A stretch of DNA of 64,000 nucleotides from Oryzobacter faecalis (GTDB lineage Bacteria; Actinomycetota; Actinomycetes; Actinomycetales; Dermatophilaceae). The notes under the pieces were generated by a model. That model was not told the origin of the DNA. It ran no database searches and was given only the letters and a program-made list of their open reading frames with translations. Each line of letters begins with the position of its first letter. Positions within the stretch are counted from its first letter, which is position 1. This document shows positions 29,823-36,469 of this stretch, piece after piece. The translations under genes were made by a program, and so were the position numbers. Where the stretch lies: NCBI RefSeq assembly GCF_046764005.1, contig NZ_JBKOFW010000005.1, positions 263,040 to 327,039 of the forward strand, given 5' to 3'.

Positions 29823-29869
29823 GTTCGAGGTGGTATCCGACCCGGTGGCGGTCGGGTATCACCTCGAAC
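29823..29869. repeat. Hairpin 1 in the korA-nuoA2 divergent gap
   Basis: Arms 29823-29842 and 29850-29869 pair over 20 consecutive positions, counting two G-T wobbles, around a 7-base loop. The outer ends read GTTCGAGGTG and CACCTCGAAC. The wobble pairs are more compatible with an RNA-level hairpin than with a DNA palindrome. The rest of the 419-base gap (29548-29966) contains the divergent promoters, a perfect CCGTTC/GAACGG mini-palindrome at 29692-29706 and no gene I can support. Confidence 0.75.
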
Positions 29870-29888
29870 CGCGTCGCCGCCCGGCGGG

Positions 29889-29931
29889 TCGAGGTGGGAC
29901 ACCACCCGATGCCGGTCTCCCTTCACCTCGA
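29889..29931. repeat. Hairpin 2, degenerate copy of hairpin 1
   Basis: The outer arms TCGAGGTG (from 29889) and CACCTCGA (to 29931) repeat the ends of hairpin 1, and a second inner pairing GGGA/TCCC is possible. It ends about 22 bases before the nuoA2 -10, so it overlaps the -35 region and could act as an operator or attenuating hairpin. Confidence 0.5.
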
Positions 29932-29953
29932 ACCGGCCCGGGGCGGGCGTGGG

Positions 29954-29959
29954 TAGGCT
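29954..29959 (+). promoter_or_regulatory. Putative -10 element of nuoA2 (leaderless)
   Basis: TAGGCT ends seven bases before the nuoA2 ATG, predicting a transcript that begins at the start codon. There is no Shine-Dalgarno. The same hexamer at nearly the same distance precedes nuoC2. Confidence 0.5.
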
Positions 29960-29966
29960 GGCGGGC

Positions 29967-30332
29967 ATGGAGGGCTACGCGGCAGCGGCGGGGGTCGTCC
30001 TCGCGGGCGTCCTCCTCGTCACCGCCGCGATGGTGGCGCGCCGGCTCATCGCCCCCCGCGCGGTCACCCCGGCGGGCCTCACCACGTACGAGTCGGGCGT
30101 CGACCCGGTCGGGACCGGCTGGGCGCAGAGCCAGATCCGCTACATCGCGTTCGCGTTCCTCTACGTCGTCTTCGCCGTCGACGCCGTCTACCTCTTCCCC
30201 TGGGCACTCGTCATCCGCGACCCCGGCCTCGGGGCCGCGAGCCTGGTCGAGGTCGTCGTCTTCGTCGGCGTCATCCTCGTCGGGCTGCTCCACGCCGCCC
30301 GGCGCGGCCTCCTGCGGTGGGACCTCACATGA
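29967..30332 (+). CDS. nuoA2: Complex-I-like subunit A, second set
   Basis: Paralogue of NuoA in a partial second nuo cluster. Three hydrophobic helices span the 121 aa. The ND3 loop reads TTYESGVDPVG instead of the usual YECG: the loop cysteine is a serine here. The conserved IRYIAFAFLYVVFAVDAVYLFPWA segment keeps the acidic residue in the second helix. Start ATG 29967 follows a TAGGCT -10 by seven bases. It overlaps nuoB2 by ATGA. Confidence 0.9.
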   Translation: MEGYAAAAGVVLAGVLLVTAAMVARRLIAPRAVTPAGLTTYESGVDPVGTGWAQSQIRYIAFAFLYVVFAVDAVYLFPWALVIRDPGLGAASLVEVVVFVGVILVGLLHAARRGLLRWDLT

Positions 30333-30925
30333 GCACCGTCGACCTCCCCATGCCGCGGGTCGGACCCCTCGCCGAGCACGCGCCGAAGCCGATCCGCGTC
30401 GTCCTCAACTGGGGTCGCCGCTACAGCCTGTGGGTGTTCAACTTCGGGCTCGCCTGCTGCGCCATCGAGTTCATCGCGACGTCGATGGGGCGGCACGACT
30501 TCATCCGCCTCGGCGTCATCCCGTTCGCCCCCGGCCCGCGCCAGGCCGACCTCATGGTCGTCAGCGGCACGGTCACCGACAAGATGGCGCCGGCCATCCG
30601 CCGCCTCTACGACCAGATGCCCGAGCCGAAGTACGTCATCAGCTTCGGTGCCTGCTCGAACTCGGGCGGGCCGTACTGGGACTCGTACTCGGTCACCAAG
30701 GGCGTCGACCAGCTGATCCCCGTCGACGTCTACGTCCCCGGCTGCCCGCCGCGTCCCGAGGCGCTGCTCCAGGGGATCATCAAGCTCCAGGAGAAGATCG
30801 CCGAGGAGCGGGTCAGCGGCCACGCCATCGCGGCCCGGCAGCCGGGCCGCCCGGCGCAGCGGTACGCGGGGCACCGCACGGCCACCGCCGCAGAGGTCGG
30901 GCGCGACCTCGTCGCCAAGCCCTGA
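30329..30925 (+). CDS. nuoB2: Complex-I-like subunit B, second set
   Basis: Paralogue of NuoB. The cluster N2 ligands are intact: GLACCAIEF near residue 44, GACSNSGG near 109 and PGCPPRPEALLQG near 139, so a terminal 4Fe-4S cluster can form. Length 198 aa. ATG overlaps the nuoA2 stop. The last 25 bases of the gene, with its stop codon, are part of a 27-base segment repeated at 31122-31148 downstream, which suggests insertion or duplication at this 3' end. The partner NuoD is absent from this cluster. Confidence 0.93.
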   Translation: MSTVDLPMPRVGPLAEHAPKPIRVVLNWGRRYSLWVFNFGLACCAIEFIATSMGRHDFIRLGVIPFAPGPRQADLMVVSGTVTDKMAPAIRRLYDQMPEPKYVISFGACSNSGGPYWDSYSVTKGVDQLIPVDVYVPGCPPRPEALLQGIIKLQEKIAEERVSGHAIAARQPGRPAQRYAGHRTATAAEVGRDLVAKP

Positions 30926-30944
30926 CAGGGGAACGCACCGGGCC

Positions 30945-31001
30945 CGAAGGATGGGAAACGGCCCTGTCGAGGACGAGTTGAGGGCAGTTGGCCATCCTTC
31001 G
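30945..31001. repeat. Inverted repeat between the 27-bp direct repeats
   Basis: Perfect 10-base arms CGAAGGATGG (30945) and CCATCCTTCG (30992) enclose a second small stem GCCCT/AGGGC. It lies about 20 bases after the nuoB2 stop and may terminate the nuoA2B2 transcript. Confidence 0.6.
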
Positions 31002-31023
31002 TGACCCGGACTTGGCCTGTGGT

Positions 31024-31059
31024 GGTGCAGAACGCGCGACATGGCGCGCGTTCTGCACC
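31024..31059. repeat. Perfect 15-bp inverted repeat
   Basis: GGTGCAGAACGCGCG and its exact complement are separated by six bases (ACATGG). It could be a terminator stem or a large operator. It is located between nuoB2 and phoX inside the duplicated-end segment. Confidence 0.75.
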
Positions 31060-31175
31060 CCTTTGGGCTCGAGCGCTCACATTGGCTCCTGCGGGTGTCG
31101 TGGACATCGGCTGGGGCGAGTGGCGCGACCTCGTCGCCAAGCCCTGACCGTCCGCTGACCGTCTGGTCGCCCAAG

Positions 31176-31219
31176 CATCACCTGACGTTCGCCTTCTCGT
31201 CCCCCTCCGGTCCGTGCGC
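31176..31219 (+). promoter_or_regulatory. PHO-box-like PhoP site upstream of phoX
   Basis: Four consecutive 11-base units are visible: CATCACCTGAC, GTTCGCCTTCT, CGTCCCCCTCC and GGTCCGTGCGC. They follow the 11-base periodicity of the Streptomyces PhoP direct repeats (G-K-T-C-A consensus), with the first two best. The last unit ends seven bases before a TAGCGT -10, so it covers the -35 region as expected for an activator site. Confidence 0.5.
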
Positions 31220-31225
31220 GCGACC

Positions 31226-31231
31226 TAGCGT
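31226..31231 (+). promoter_or_regulatory. Putative -10 element of phoX
   Basis: TAGCGT fits TANNNT and would give a leader of about 70 bases. No good -35 is present, consistent with activator dependence. Confidence 0.4.
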
Positions 31232-31308
31232 CGCGAGCGAACCCGGCCACTCCTGCCCGACCGGCCGGTGCCCCCCACGCCCGACCTCACGGACCCGGAG
31301 ACCCCCCA

Positions 31309-33384
31309 GTGACGATCGCCCCCGAGAACCGCCGCCTCCTCGGCCTCGCGCCGCAGTCGCACGCACGCGGCAAGCGCAGCCCCACCACCTGCCTGCTCAA
31401 GTGCGGGAACCAGTGCGCCCACGACGCGCCCAACACGACCGCGAACGAGTACTTCCCCGACGTCGCCACCCGGGCCCTGAGCCGGCGCGGGGTCCTCGGT
31501 GGGGTCGGCGCGGGCGCGCTCGCGCTCGCGATCGCGCCGGCCACCCCGGCCGCCGCCGGCACGGTGGCCGCCGCTCCGGCAGGCCGTGGCAACGGGCTGC
31601 GGTTCAGCCCGATCGCGCCCGTGCCCGCGACGGTCGACGCCGTCACGGTTCCGGACGGCTACACGTGGAAGGCCGTCATCCGCTGGGGCGACCCGCTGTT
31701 CGACGACTCCCCCGAGTTCGACCCGGCGAACCAGACGCGGGCAAGCCAGGAGGCGCAGTTCGGCTACAACTGCGACTACCTCGACATCATCGCGATCGGC
31801 GGCCAGCGGGGCCGCACGGCCCTCGGCGTCGTCAACCACGAGTACACGAACGAGAACATCATGTTCCCGCCGACGACCGACCCGGCCCGGATCGAGGAGA
31901 ACAAGCGGGTCGCGATGGCGGCCCACGGCCTCACCGTCCTCGAGCTGCGCCGTCAGGCGCCGGGGCAGCCGTGGGAGTACGTCCGCGGCGCCGAGCGCAA
32001 CCGCCGCATCACCGCGCAGACCCCGTTCGCCGTCGACGGCCCCGCCGCCGGCCACCCGCTCCTGCGGACGGCGGCCGACCCCGTGGGCCGGACCGTCCTC
32101 GGCACGCTCAACAACTGCGCCGGCGGCACGACGCCCTGGGGCACCGTCCTGTCCGGCGAGGAGAACTTCAACCAGTACTTCGTCGCCACCTCGACGGCCG
32201 AGACCCGGCGCTACGGCATCCCCTCGACCGTCAGCTCGAGCGGGCGCAACTGGTGGACCGTCGACCCGCGGTTCGACGCCCGCCAGCCCGGCTACGAGAA
32301 CGAGGTCAACCGCTTCGGCTGGATCGTCGAGGTCGACCCCGAGGACCCGACGAGCACCCCCGTCAAGCACACCGCGCTCGGCCGCTTCAAGCACGAGGGC
32401 GCGACGATCCGCGTCGGCAGGGGCGGCCGCGTCGTCGCCTACTCCGGTGACGACGAGCGCTTCGAGTACATCTACAAGTTCGTCTCGGCGAGGACCTACC
32501 GCGATGACGAGGGCCCGGGCGCCCGCGCCCACAACAAGACCCTGCTGTCCGAGGGCGACCTCTACGTCGCGAAGTTCACCGGTGACAGCCCGGCGGCCGA
32601 GATCGACGGCACCGGGAAGCTCCCCACCGACGGGGCGTTCGACGGTGGCGGCGAGTGGTTGCCCCTGGTCGTCGGTGGTGAGTCGAAGGTCCCGGGGATG
32701 AGCGTCGCCGAGGTCCTCGTCCTCACCCGCCTCGCGGCGGACAAGGTCGGGGCCACGAAGATGGACCGCCCGGAGGACGTCGAGCCGAACCCGGTCACCG
32801 GCAAGGTCTACGTCGCCCTGACGAACAACACCAACCGCGGCGTCGGGACCAACGCCGGGGCCGACGAGGCGAACCCGCGCATCACGAACCGCGAGGGGCA
32901 CGTCCTCGAGCTCACCGAGGCGGGCAACGACCCGACGGCCCTGACCTTCGGCTGGAACCTGCTCCTCGTGTGCGGCACCCCCGGCCGGACCGGCACGTAC
33001 TTCGGTGGCTACGAGGGCCCGGTCAGCCCGATCTCGTGCCCCGACAACGTCGCCTTCGACTCCACCGGGGCGCTGTGGATCTCGACCGACGGCCAGCCCG
33101 GCAGCATCGGGCTCGACGACGCCCTCCACCGGGTCACCCTCGAGGGTCCCGACCGCGGCAAGGTCGAGCAGTTCCTCGCGGTGCCGCGCGACGCCGAGAC
33201 GTGCGGACCGGTCATCCACGACCAGGACGGGCTGGTGTTCGTCTGCGTCCAGCACCCGGGCGAGGACGGCTCGTGGGCGGCGCAGCGATCCTTCTTCCCC
33301 GACTACGTCGCCCCCGGCGCCCTCGCCGGCGGCAACTGGGGGGGACCGCGGCCCAGCGTCGTGCAGGTCTACCGGGAGCGCTGA
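31309..33384 (+). CDS. phoX: PhoX family (DUF839) phosphatase, Tat-exported
   Basis: Predicted extracellular alkaline phosphatase of the PhoX family, which uses calcium and iron and releases phosphate from organic esters. A long n-region with CLLKCGNQC (residues 28-36) leads to a twin-arginine motif SRRGVLGG at 58-65, a hydrophobic stretch and an Ala-rich cleavage region near 83. The body shows the family segments LGVVNHEYTNENIMFPP near 180, LNNCAGGTTPWGTVLSGEEN near 265 and RPEDVEPNPVTGKVYVALTNN near 485. Length 691 aa. GTG start with GGAG eight bases upstream. It interrupts the nuo2 cluster between B2 and C2 and has its own PHO-box-like promoter. Confidence 0.88.
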   Translation: MTIAPENRRLLGLAPQSHARGKRSPTTCLLKCGNQCAHDAPNTTANEYFPDVATRALSRRGVLGGVGAGALALAIAPATPAAAGTVAAAPAGRGNGLRFSPIAPVPATVDAVTVPDGYTWKAVIRWGDPLFDDSPEFDPANQTRASQEAQFGYNCDYLDIIAIGGQRGRTALGVVNHEYTNENIMFPPTTDPARIEENKRVAMAAHGLTVLELRRQAPGQPWEYVRGAERNRRITAQTPFAVDGPAAGHPLLRTAADPVGRTVLGTLNNCAGGTTPWGTVLSGEENFNQYFVATSTAETRRYGIPSTVSSSGRNWWTVDPRFDARQPGYENEVNRFGWIVEVDPEDPTSTPVKHTALGRFKHEGATIRVGRGGRVVAYSGDDERFEYIYKFVSARTYRDDEGPGARAHNKTLLSEGDLYVAKFTGDSPAAEIDGTGKLPTDGAFDGGGEWLPLVVGGESKVPGMSVAEVLVLTRLAADKVGATKMDRPEDVEPNPVTGKVYVALTNNTNRGVGTNAGADEANPRITNREGHVLELTEAGNDPTALTFGWNLLLVCGTPGRTGTYFGGYEGPVSPISCPDNVAFDSTGALWISTDGQPGSIGLDDALHRVTLEGPDRGKVEQFLAVPRDAETCGPVIHDQDGLVFVCVQHPGEDGSWAAQRSFFPDYVAPGALAGGNWGGPRPSVVQVYRER

Positions 33385-33427
33385 CCCGCTCCGACCACTC
33401 GTCCGCCGCGTCCGGCCGCCCGCTCGC

Positions 33428-33433
33428 TAGGCT
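33428..33433 (+). promoter_or_regulatory. Putative -10 element of nuoC2 (leaderless)
   Basis: TAGGCT ends seven bases before the nuoC2 GTG, the same arrangement as at nuoA2. It implies that nuoC2-N2 can be transcribed separately from phoX. Confidence 0.5.
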
Positions 33434-33440
33434 GCCGGAC

Positions 33441-33962
33441 GTGGCGGACGAGACGCGTGCGGTCGAGCCGGGTGGATGGCGCGTGGCCGTCACCGGAGCC
33501 CGCGACGAGGGGTTCGCGTTCTTCGACTGGCTCAGCGCCGTCGACCGCGCCGACGACGAGGCCGCCCCGGGCCTCGACGTCGTCTGCCACCTCCTCGACC
33601 TGCGCGAGCCGCGGGCGCTGCGCGGCCTCCTCCTCCTCACCCGCGTGCCGGAGGGCGACGCCCTCGCCTCCGTGACGGGGATCTTCCCCGGCGCCGCGTG
33701 GCACGAGCGCGAGACGGCCGAGATGTTCGGGCTGGCGTTCGAGGGCTTCGACGACGGCACCGACCTCGGCGTGCGCCCGCTCCTCCTCCCCGACGGGTTC
33801 GAGGGCACGCCGCTGCGCAAGTCCTTCCAGCTCGCGGCCCGGGCCAGCAAGCCGTGGCCGGGGGGCAAGGAGCCGGGGGAGGGCCACGACTCCGCGCGCA
33901 GCCCGAGCCGGCGCCGCGTCCAGGCCCCGGGTGTGCCCCCGCCGGAGTGGGGGCCGCGATGA
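33441..33962 (+). CDS. nuoC2: Complex-I-like subunit C, second set
   Basis: Short NuoC paralogue (173 aa). The diagnostic region GIFPGAAWHERETAEMFGLA near residue 83 and the following LLLPDGFEGTPLRKSFQL correspond to the 30-kDa subunit signature. The N-terminal domain is compact and the C-terminus ends in a Pro/Arg-rich tail. The GTG start follows a TAGGCT -10 by seven bases. The next gene is nuoH2 directly (ATGA overlap); in the standard gene order nuoD, E, F and G would come between. Confidence 0.85.
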   Translation: MADETRAVEPGGWRVAVTGARDEGFAFFDWLSAVDRADDEAAPGLDVVCHLLDLREPRALRGLLLLTRVPEGDALASVTGIFPGAAWHERETAEMFGLAFEGFDDGTDLGVRPLLLPDGFEGTPLRKSFQLAARASKPWPGGKEPGEGHDSARSPSRRRVQAPGVPPPEWGPR

Positions 33963-34915
33963 CGCTCCTCGACGTCGTCCTGCGCGCCGCCTCGGTGCTC
34001 GCCGCCTTCCTCGTCCTCCCGCTCCTCGTCGGGCAGGCCGAGCACAAGGTCATGGCCCACATGCAGGGCCGGCTCGGCCCGATGTACGCCGGCGGGTTCC
34101 ACGGCTGGGCCCAGCTCGTCGCCGACGGGGTGAAGTTCGTCCAGAAGGAGGACATCACCCCCCGCGCCGCCGACCGGTGGGTCTTCCGGCTCGCCCCCGG
34201 CGTCGCGCTCGTGCCCTACCTCCTCGCCCTCGCGGTCGTGCCCGTGCACCCGGGGGTGGCGGCCGTGGACGTGCCGGGGTCGGTCGTGCTCGTCCTCGCC
34301 GCCACGTCGGTCGGCGCCCTCGGGACCCTCATGGCCGGCTGGGCGAGCGCCAACAAGTACGCCCTCCTCGGCGGCCTGCGGGCCGCGGCCCAGCTCGTGT
34401 CGTACGAGCTGCCGATCGTCCTCGCCGTCGCCTCGGTGGCCCTGGCGGGAGGCAGCCTCTCGCTCGCGACGCTGACCGACCGCTGGCAGCCGATGTGGCT
34501 GCTGTGGCAGCTGCCCGGCGCCGTGGTCTTCCTCGTGGCCGCCGTCGCCGAGCTGCAGCGCCCGCCGTTCGACATGCCCGTCGCCGACGCCGAGCTCGTC
34601 ATGGGTGCCTGGACCGAGTACACCGGCCTGCGGTTCGCCTTCTTCCTCCTCGCCGAGTACGCCGGCATCGTCGTGATGTCGCTGCTCTTCGCCGCGCTCT
34701 GGCTCGGCGGCTGGCACGGGCCGTTCGAGGACGCCCTCGGCTGGCTGTGGACGCTGCTCAAGGGGTTCGCCGTCGCCCTCGTCGTCGTGTGGCTGCGGGT
34801 CGCGTGGCCGCGGTTGCGCGAGGACCAGCTCCAGCGCCTGGCCTGGGTGTGGCTCGTCCCCCTGGCCCTGGCCCAGCTCCTCCTCACGGGCGTCGGGGTG
34901 GTGATGGGCTGGTGA
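33959..34915 (+). CDS. nuoH2: Complex-I-like subunit H, second set
   Basis: Membrane subunit that would contact NuoB/NuoD and form the quinone channel. Recognisable blocks are AEHKVMAHMQGRLGP near residue 27, LVADGVKFVQKEDITP near 52, NKYALLGGLRAAAQLVSYELP near 131 and AELQRPPFDMPVADAELVMG near 197. At 318 aa it is shorter than NuoH (460 aa) because it lacks the C-terminal tail. Conserved charged residues of the channel are largely present. Coupled to nuoC2 by ATGA and to nuoI2. Confidence 0.92.
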   Translation: MTLLDVVLRAASVLAAFLVLPLLVGQAEHKVMAHMQGRLGPMYAGGFHGWAQLVADGVKFVQKEDITPRAADRWVFRLAPGVALVPYLLALAVVPVHPGVAAVDVPGSVVLVLAATSVGALGTLMAGWASANKYALLGGLRAAAQLVSYELPIVLAVASVALAGGSLSLATLTDRWQPMWLLWQLPGAVVFLVAAVAELQRPPFDMPVADAELVMGAWTEYTGLRFAFFLLAEYAGIVVMSLLFAALWLGGWHGPFEDALGWLWTLLKGFAVALVVVWLRVAWPRLREDQLQRLAWVWLVPLALAQLLLTGVGVVMGW

Positions 34916-35637
34916 GCATGGTTCCCGGGCTCCTCAAGGGGCTCGTCACGACGGCCCGGACGGCGCTGCGCCGCACCCACACCGCCGAGTACCCCGACGT
35001 CGCGCCCGACCTCCCGCCGCGCAGCCGCGGCGTCATCGCGCTGCTCGAGGAGAACTGCACGAGCTGCATGCTCTGCGCCCGCGAGTGCCCTGACTGGTGC
35101 ATCTACATCGACTCGCACAAGGAGACGATCCCGGCGACGACGGAGGGCGGGCGCGACCGGCAGCGCAACGTCCTCGACCGGTTCGCCATCGACTTCAGCC
35201 TGTGCATGTACTGCGGCATCTGCATCGAGGTCTGCCCGTTCGACGCCCTGTTCTGGAGCCCGCAGTTCGAGTACGCCGAGGTCTCGATCCTCGACCTGCT
35301 CCACGAGAAGGACCGCCTCGGCACGTGGATGGCGACCGTGCCGGCCCCGCCGCCCCTCGACGAGCGCGCGGCCGAGCCCGCCGAGGTCGCGGCTGCCCAC
35401 CGCCCCGCGCGCGGGACCGGCCTCGTCGGTGGCGCCGCCGGTGGTTCCGGTCCCCGGGCGCCTCGCACCGTCCGGCCGCGGGTCGCTCGCGCCGAGGGCA
35501 CCGGAACGGTCCCGCCCCCGCGCCGCGAGCCGCTCACCGGGACGCCCGAGTCGGTCCCGGACGATGCGACGCCCCCGACCCCTCCCGCGGCCGACCCGGC
35601 CGACCCGGCCGGCCCGGCCGACCCGGACGAGACGTGA
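34912..35637 (+). CDS. nuoI2: Complex-I-like subunit I, second set, with Pro-rich tail
   Basis: Two-cluster ferredoxin-like subunit. Ligand sets are CTSCMLCARECP near residue 49 and CMYCGICIEVCP near 98, so both 4Fe-4S clusters should form and could accept electrons directly from soluble ferredoxin when NuoEFG are absent. After residue ~150 comes a tail of about 90 residues rich in Pro, Ala, Arg and Asp, absent from NuoI. The GTG at 34912 overlaps the nuoH2 stop; ATG 34918 is an equally possible start. Total 241 aa. Confidence 0.9.
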   Translation: MSMVPGLLKGLVTTARTALRRTHTAEYPDVAPDLPPRSRGVIALLEENCTSCMLCARECPDWCIYIDSHKETIPATTEGGRDRQRNVLDRFAIDFSLCMYCGICIEVCPFDALFWSPQFEYAEVSILDLLHEKDRLGTWMATVPAPPPLDERAAEPAEVAAAHRPARGTGLVGGAAGGSGPRAPRTVRPRVARAEGTGTVPPPRREPLTGTPESVPDDATPPTPPAADPADPAGPADPDET

Positions 35638-36164
35638 CCGCCCTCGACACGGCGTTCGCGGCCACCGCGGCGCTCGCCGTCGGCGGCGGGCTGCTCGCCG
35701 TGACGACGCGACACGTCGTGCGGGCCGCCCTGTGGCTCGTCGTCGCCCTGGTCGGCGTGGCCGGCTCGCTCCTCGTCCTGGGCGCCGAGCTCGTCGCGCT
35801 CGTCCTCGTCCTCGTGTACGTCGGCGCGGTCGTCGTCCTCGTCCTCTTCGCGCTGATGCTGACGCGGGCGCCGATCGGGCCCGACGAGGCCCACCGGCCG
35901 GGGCCGTGGCGCACCGTGGGCGCTGCGCTGCTCGGCGGGGCGACGGCCGTCCTCCTCGGGTCGGTCCTGCTGCCGGTGGCCGAGCCGGTCGAGCGGGCGG
36001 ACGTGACGAGCACCCAGGTCGCGGGGCAGCTGTTCGGCACGTGGGTCTGGCCCTTCGAGCTCCTCTCGCTCCTGCTCCTCGTCGCCCTCGTCGCGGCGCT
36101 CGCGGTGTCGCGCATCCCGCGCGACGGCTCCGGCGCACCCTCGACGACGGAGGGCTCGCCGTGA
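35634..36164 (+). CDS. nuoJ2: Complex-I-like subunit J, second set
   Basis: ND6-like membrane subunit of 176 aa with five predicted helices. The conserved LVLVLVYVGAVVVLVLFALML segment near residue 58 matches the NuoJ third helix. It lacks the hydrophilic C-terminal extension of NuoJ in the first operon. GTG start overlaps the nuoI2 stop and its stop overlaps the nuoK2 GTG. Confidence 0.9.
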   Translation: MTALDTAFAATAALAVGGGLLAVTTRHVVRAALWLVVALVGVAGSLLVLGAELVALVLVLVYVGAVVVLVLFALMLTRAPIGPDEAHRPGPWRTVGAALLGGATAVLLGSVLLPVAEPVERADVTSTQVAGQLFGTWVWPFELLSLLLLVALVAALAVSRIPRDGSGAPSTTEGSP

Positions 36165-36469
36165 TCCACCTCGCCGGTCCGTACGTCCTCGCCGCCGTCC
36201 TCGTCGGGCTGGGCGTCTTCGGAGTCGTCGTGCGGCGCAACGCGGTCCTCGTGCTCGTCGGCGTCGAGCTCGTCCTCAGCGGCTCGCTCGTCCTCCTCGT
36301 CGCGACCCAGGCCGGCGGCGGGGACCGCTGGGCCGCGGGCAGCGTCCTGCCGCTCTTCGTCATCACCATCGCCGCGGCCGAGGTGGTCGTGGCGCTGGCC
36401 GTGGTCCTCACCGCGTTCCGCCACCGGGCGAGCATCGACCTCGCGCAGCGCAGCGGGGTGGCGCCGTGA
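36161..36469 (+). CDS. nuoK2: Complex-I-like subunit K, second set
   Basis: ND4L-like three-helix subunit of 102 aa. Both buried glutamates of the family are kept: VGVELVLSGSLVLL near residue 35 and IAAAEVVVALAVV near 73. This supports a working proton path rather than decay. GTG overlaps nuoJ2; the stop overlaps nuoL2. Confidence 0.93.
   Translation: MIHLAGPYVLAAVLVGLGVFGVVVRRNAVLVLVGVELVLSGSLVLLVATQAGGGDRWAAGSVLPLFVITIAAAEVVVALAVVLTAFRHRASIDLAQRSGVAP

Larger units (their letters stand above)
30900..31148. repeat. 27-bp direct repeat duplicating the nuoB2 3' end, with 195-bp intervening segment
   Basis: Positions 30900-30926 and 31122-31148 are identical over 27 bases (starting GGCGCGACCT, ending AAGCCCTGAC), including the nuoB2 stop codon. 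Flanks on both sides differ. The 195 bases between hold two hairpins and no gene. The arrangement resembles an attachment-site duplication in which a gene 3' end is regenerated, or a local duplication scar. No integrase is nearby. Confidence 0.8.

Noticed and set aside
29592..29966. Upstream extension of the nuoA2 frame through the intergenic hairpins
   Set aside because: The extension is Arg/Gly/Pro-rich, covers the palindromes and adds nothing to the NuoA family length; ATG 29967 with its -10 explains the start.
31041..31308. Open frame between nuoB2 and phoX
   Set aside because: Carries the hairpin and PHO-box-like sequence, has no homology and no ribosome site; considered non-coding.
31309..33384. 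phoX as a replacement for the missing NuoD
   Set aside because: Its sequence is a Tat-exported PhoX/DUF839 protein with no NuoD or hydrogenase-like motif.
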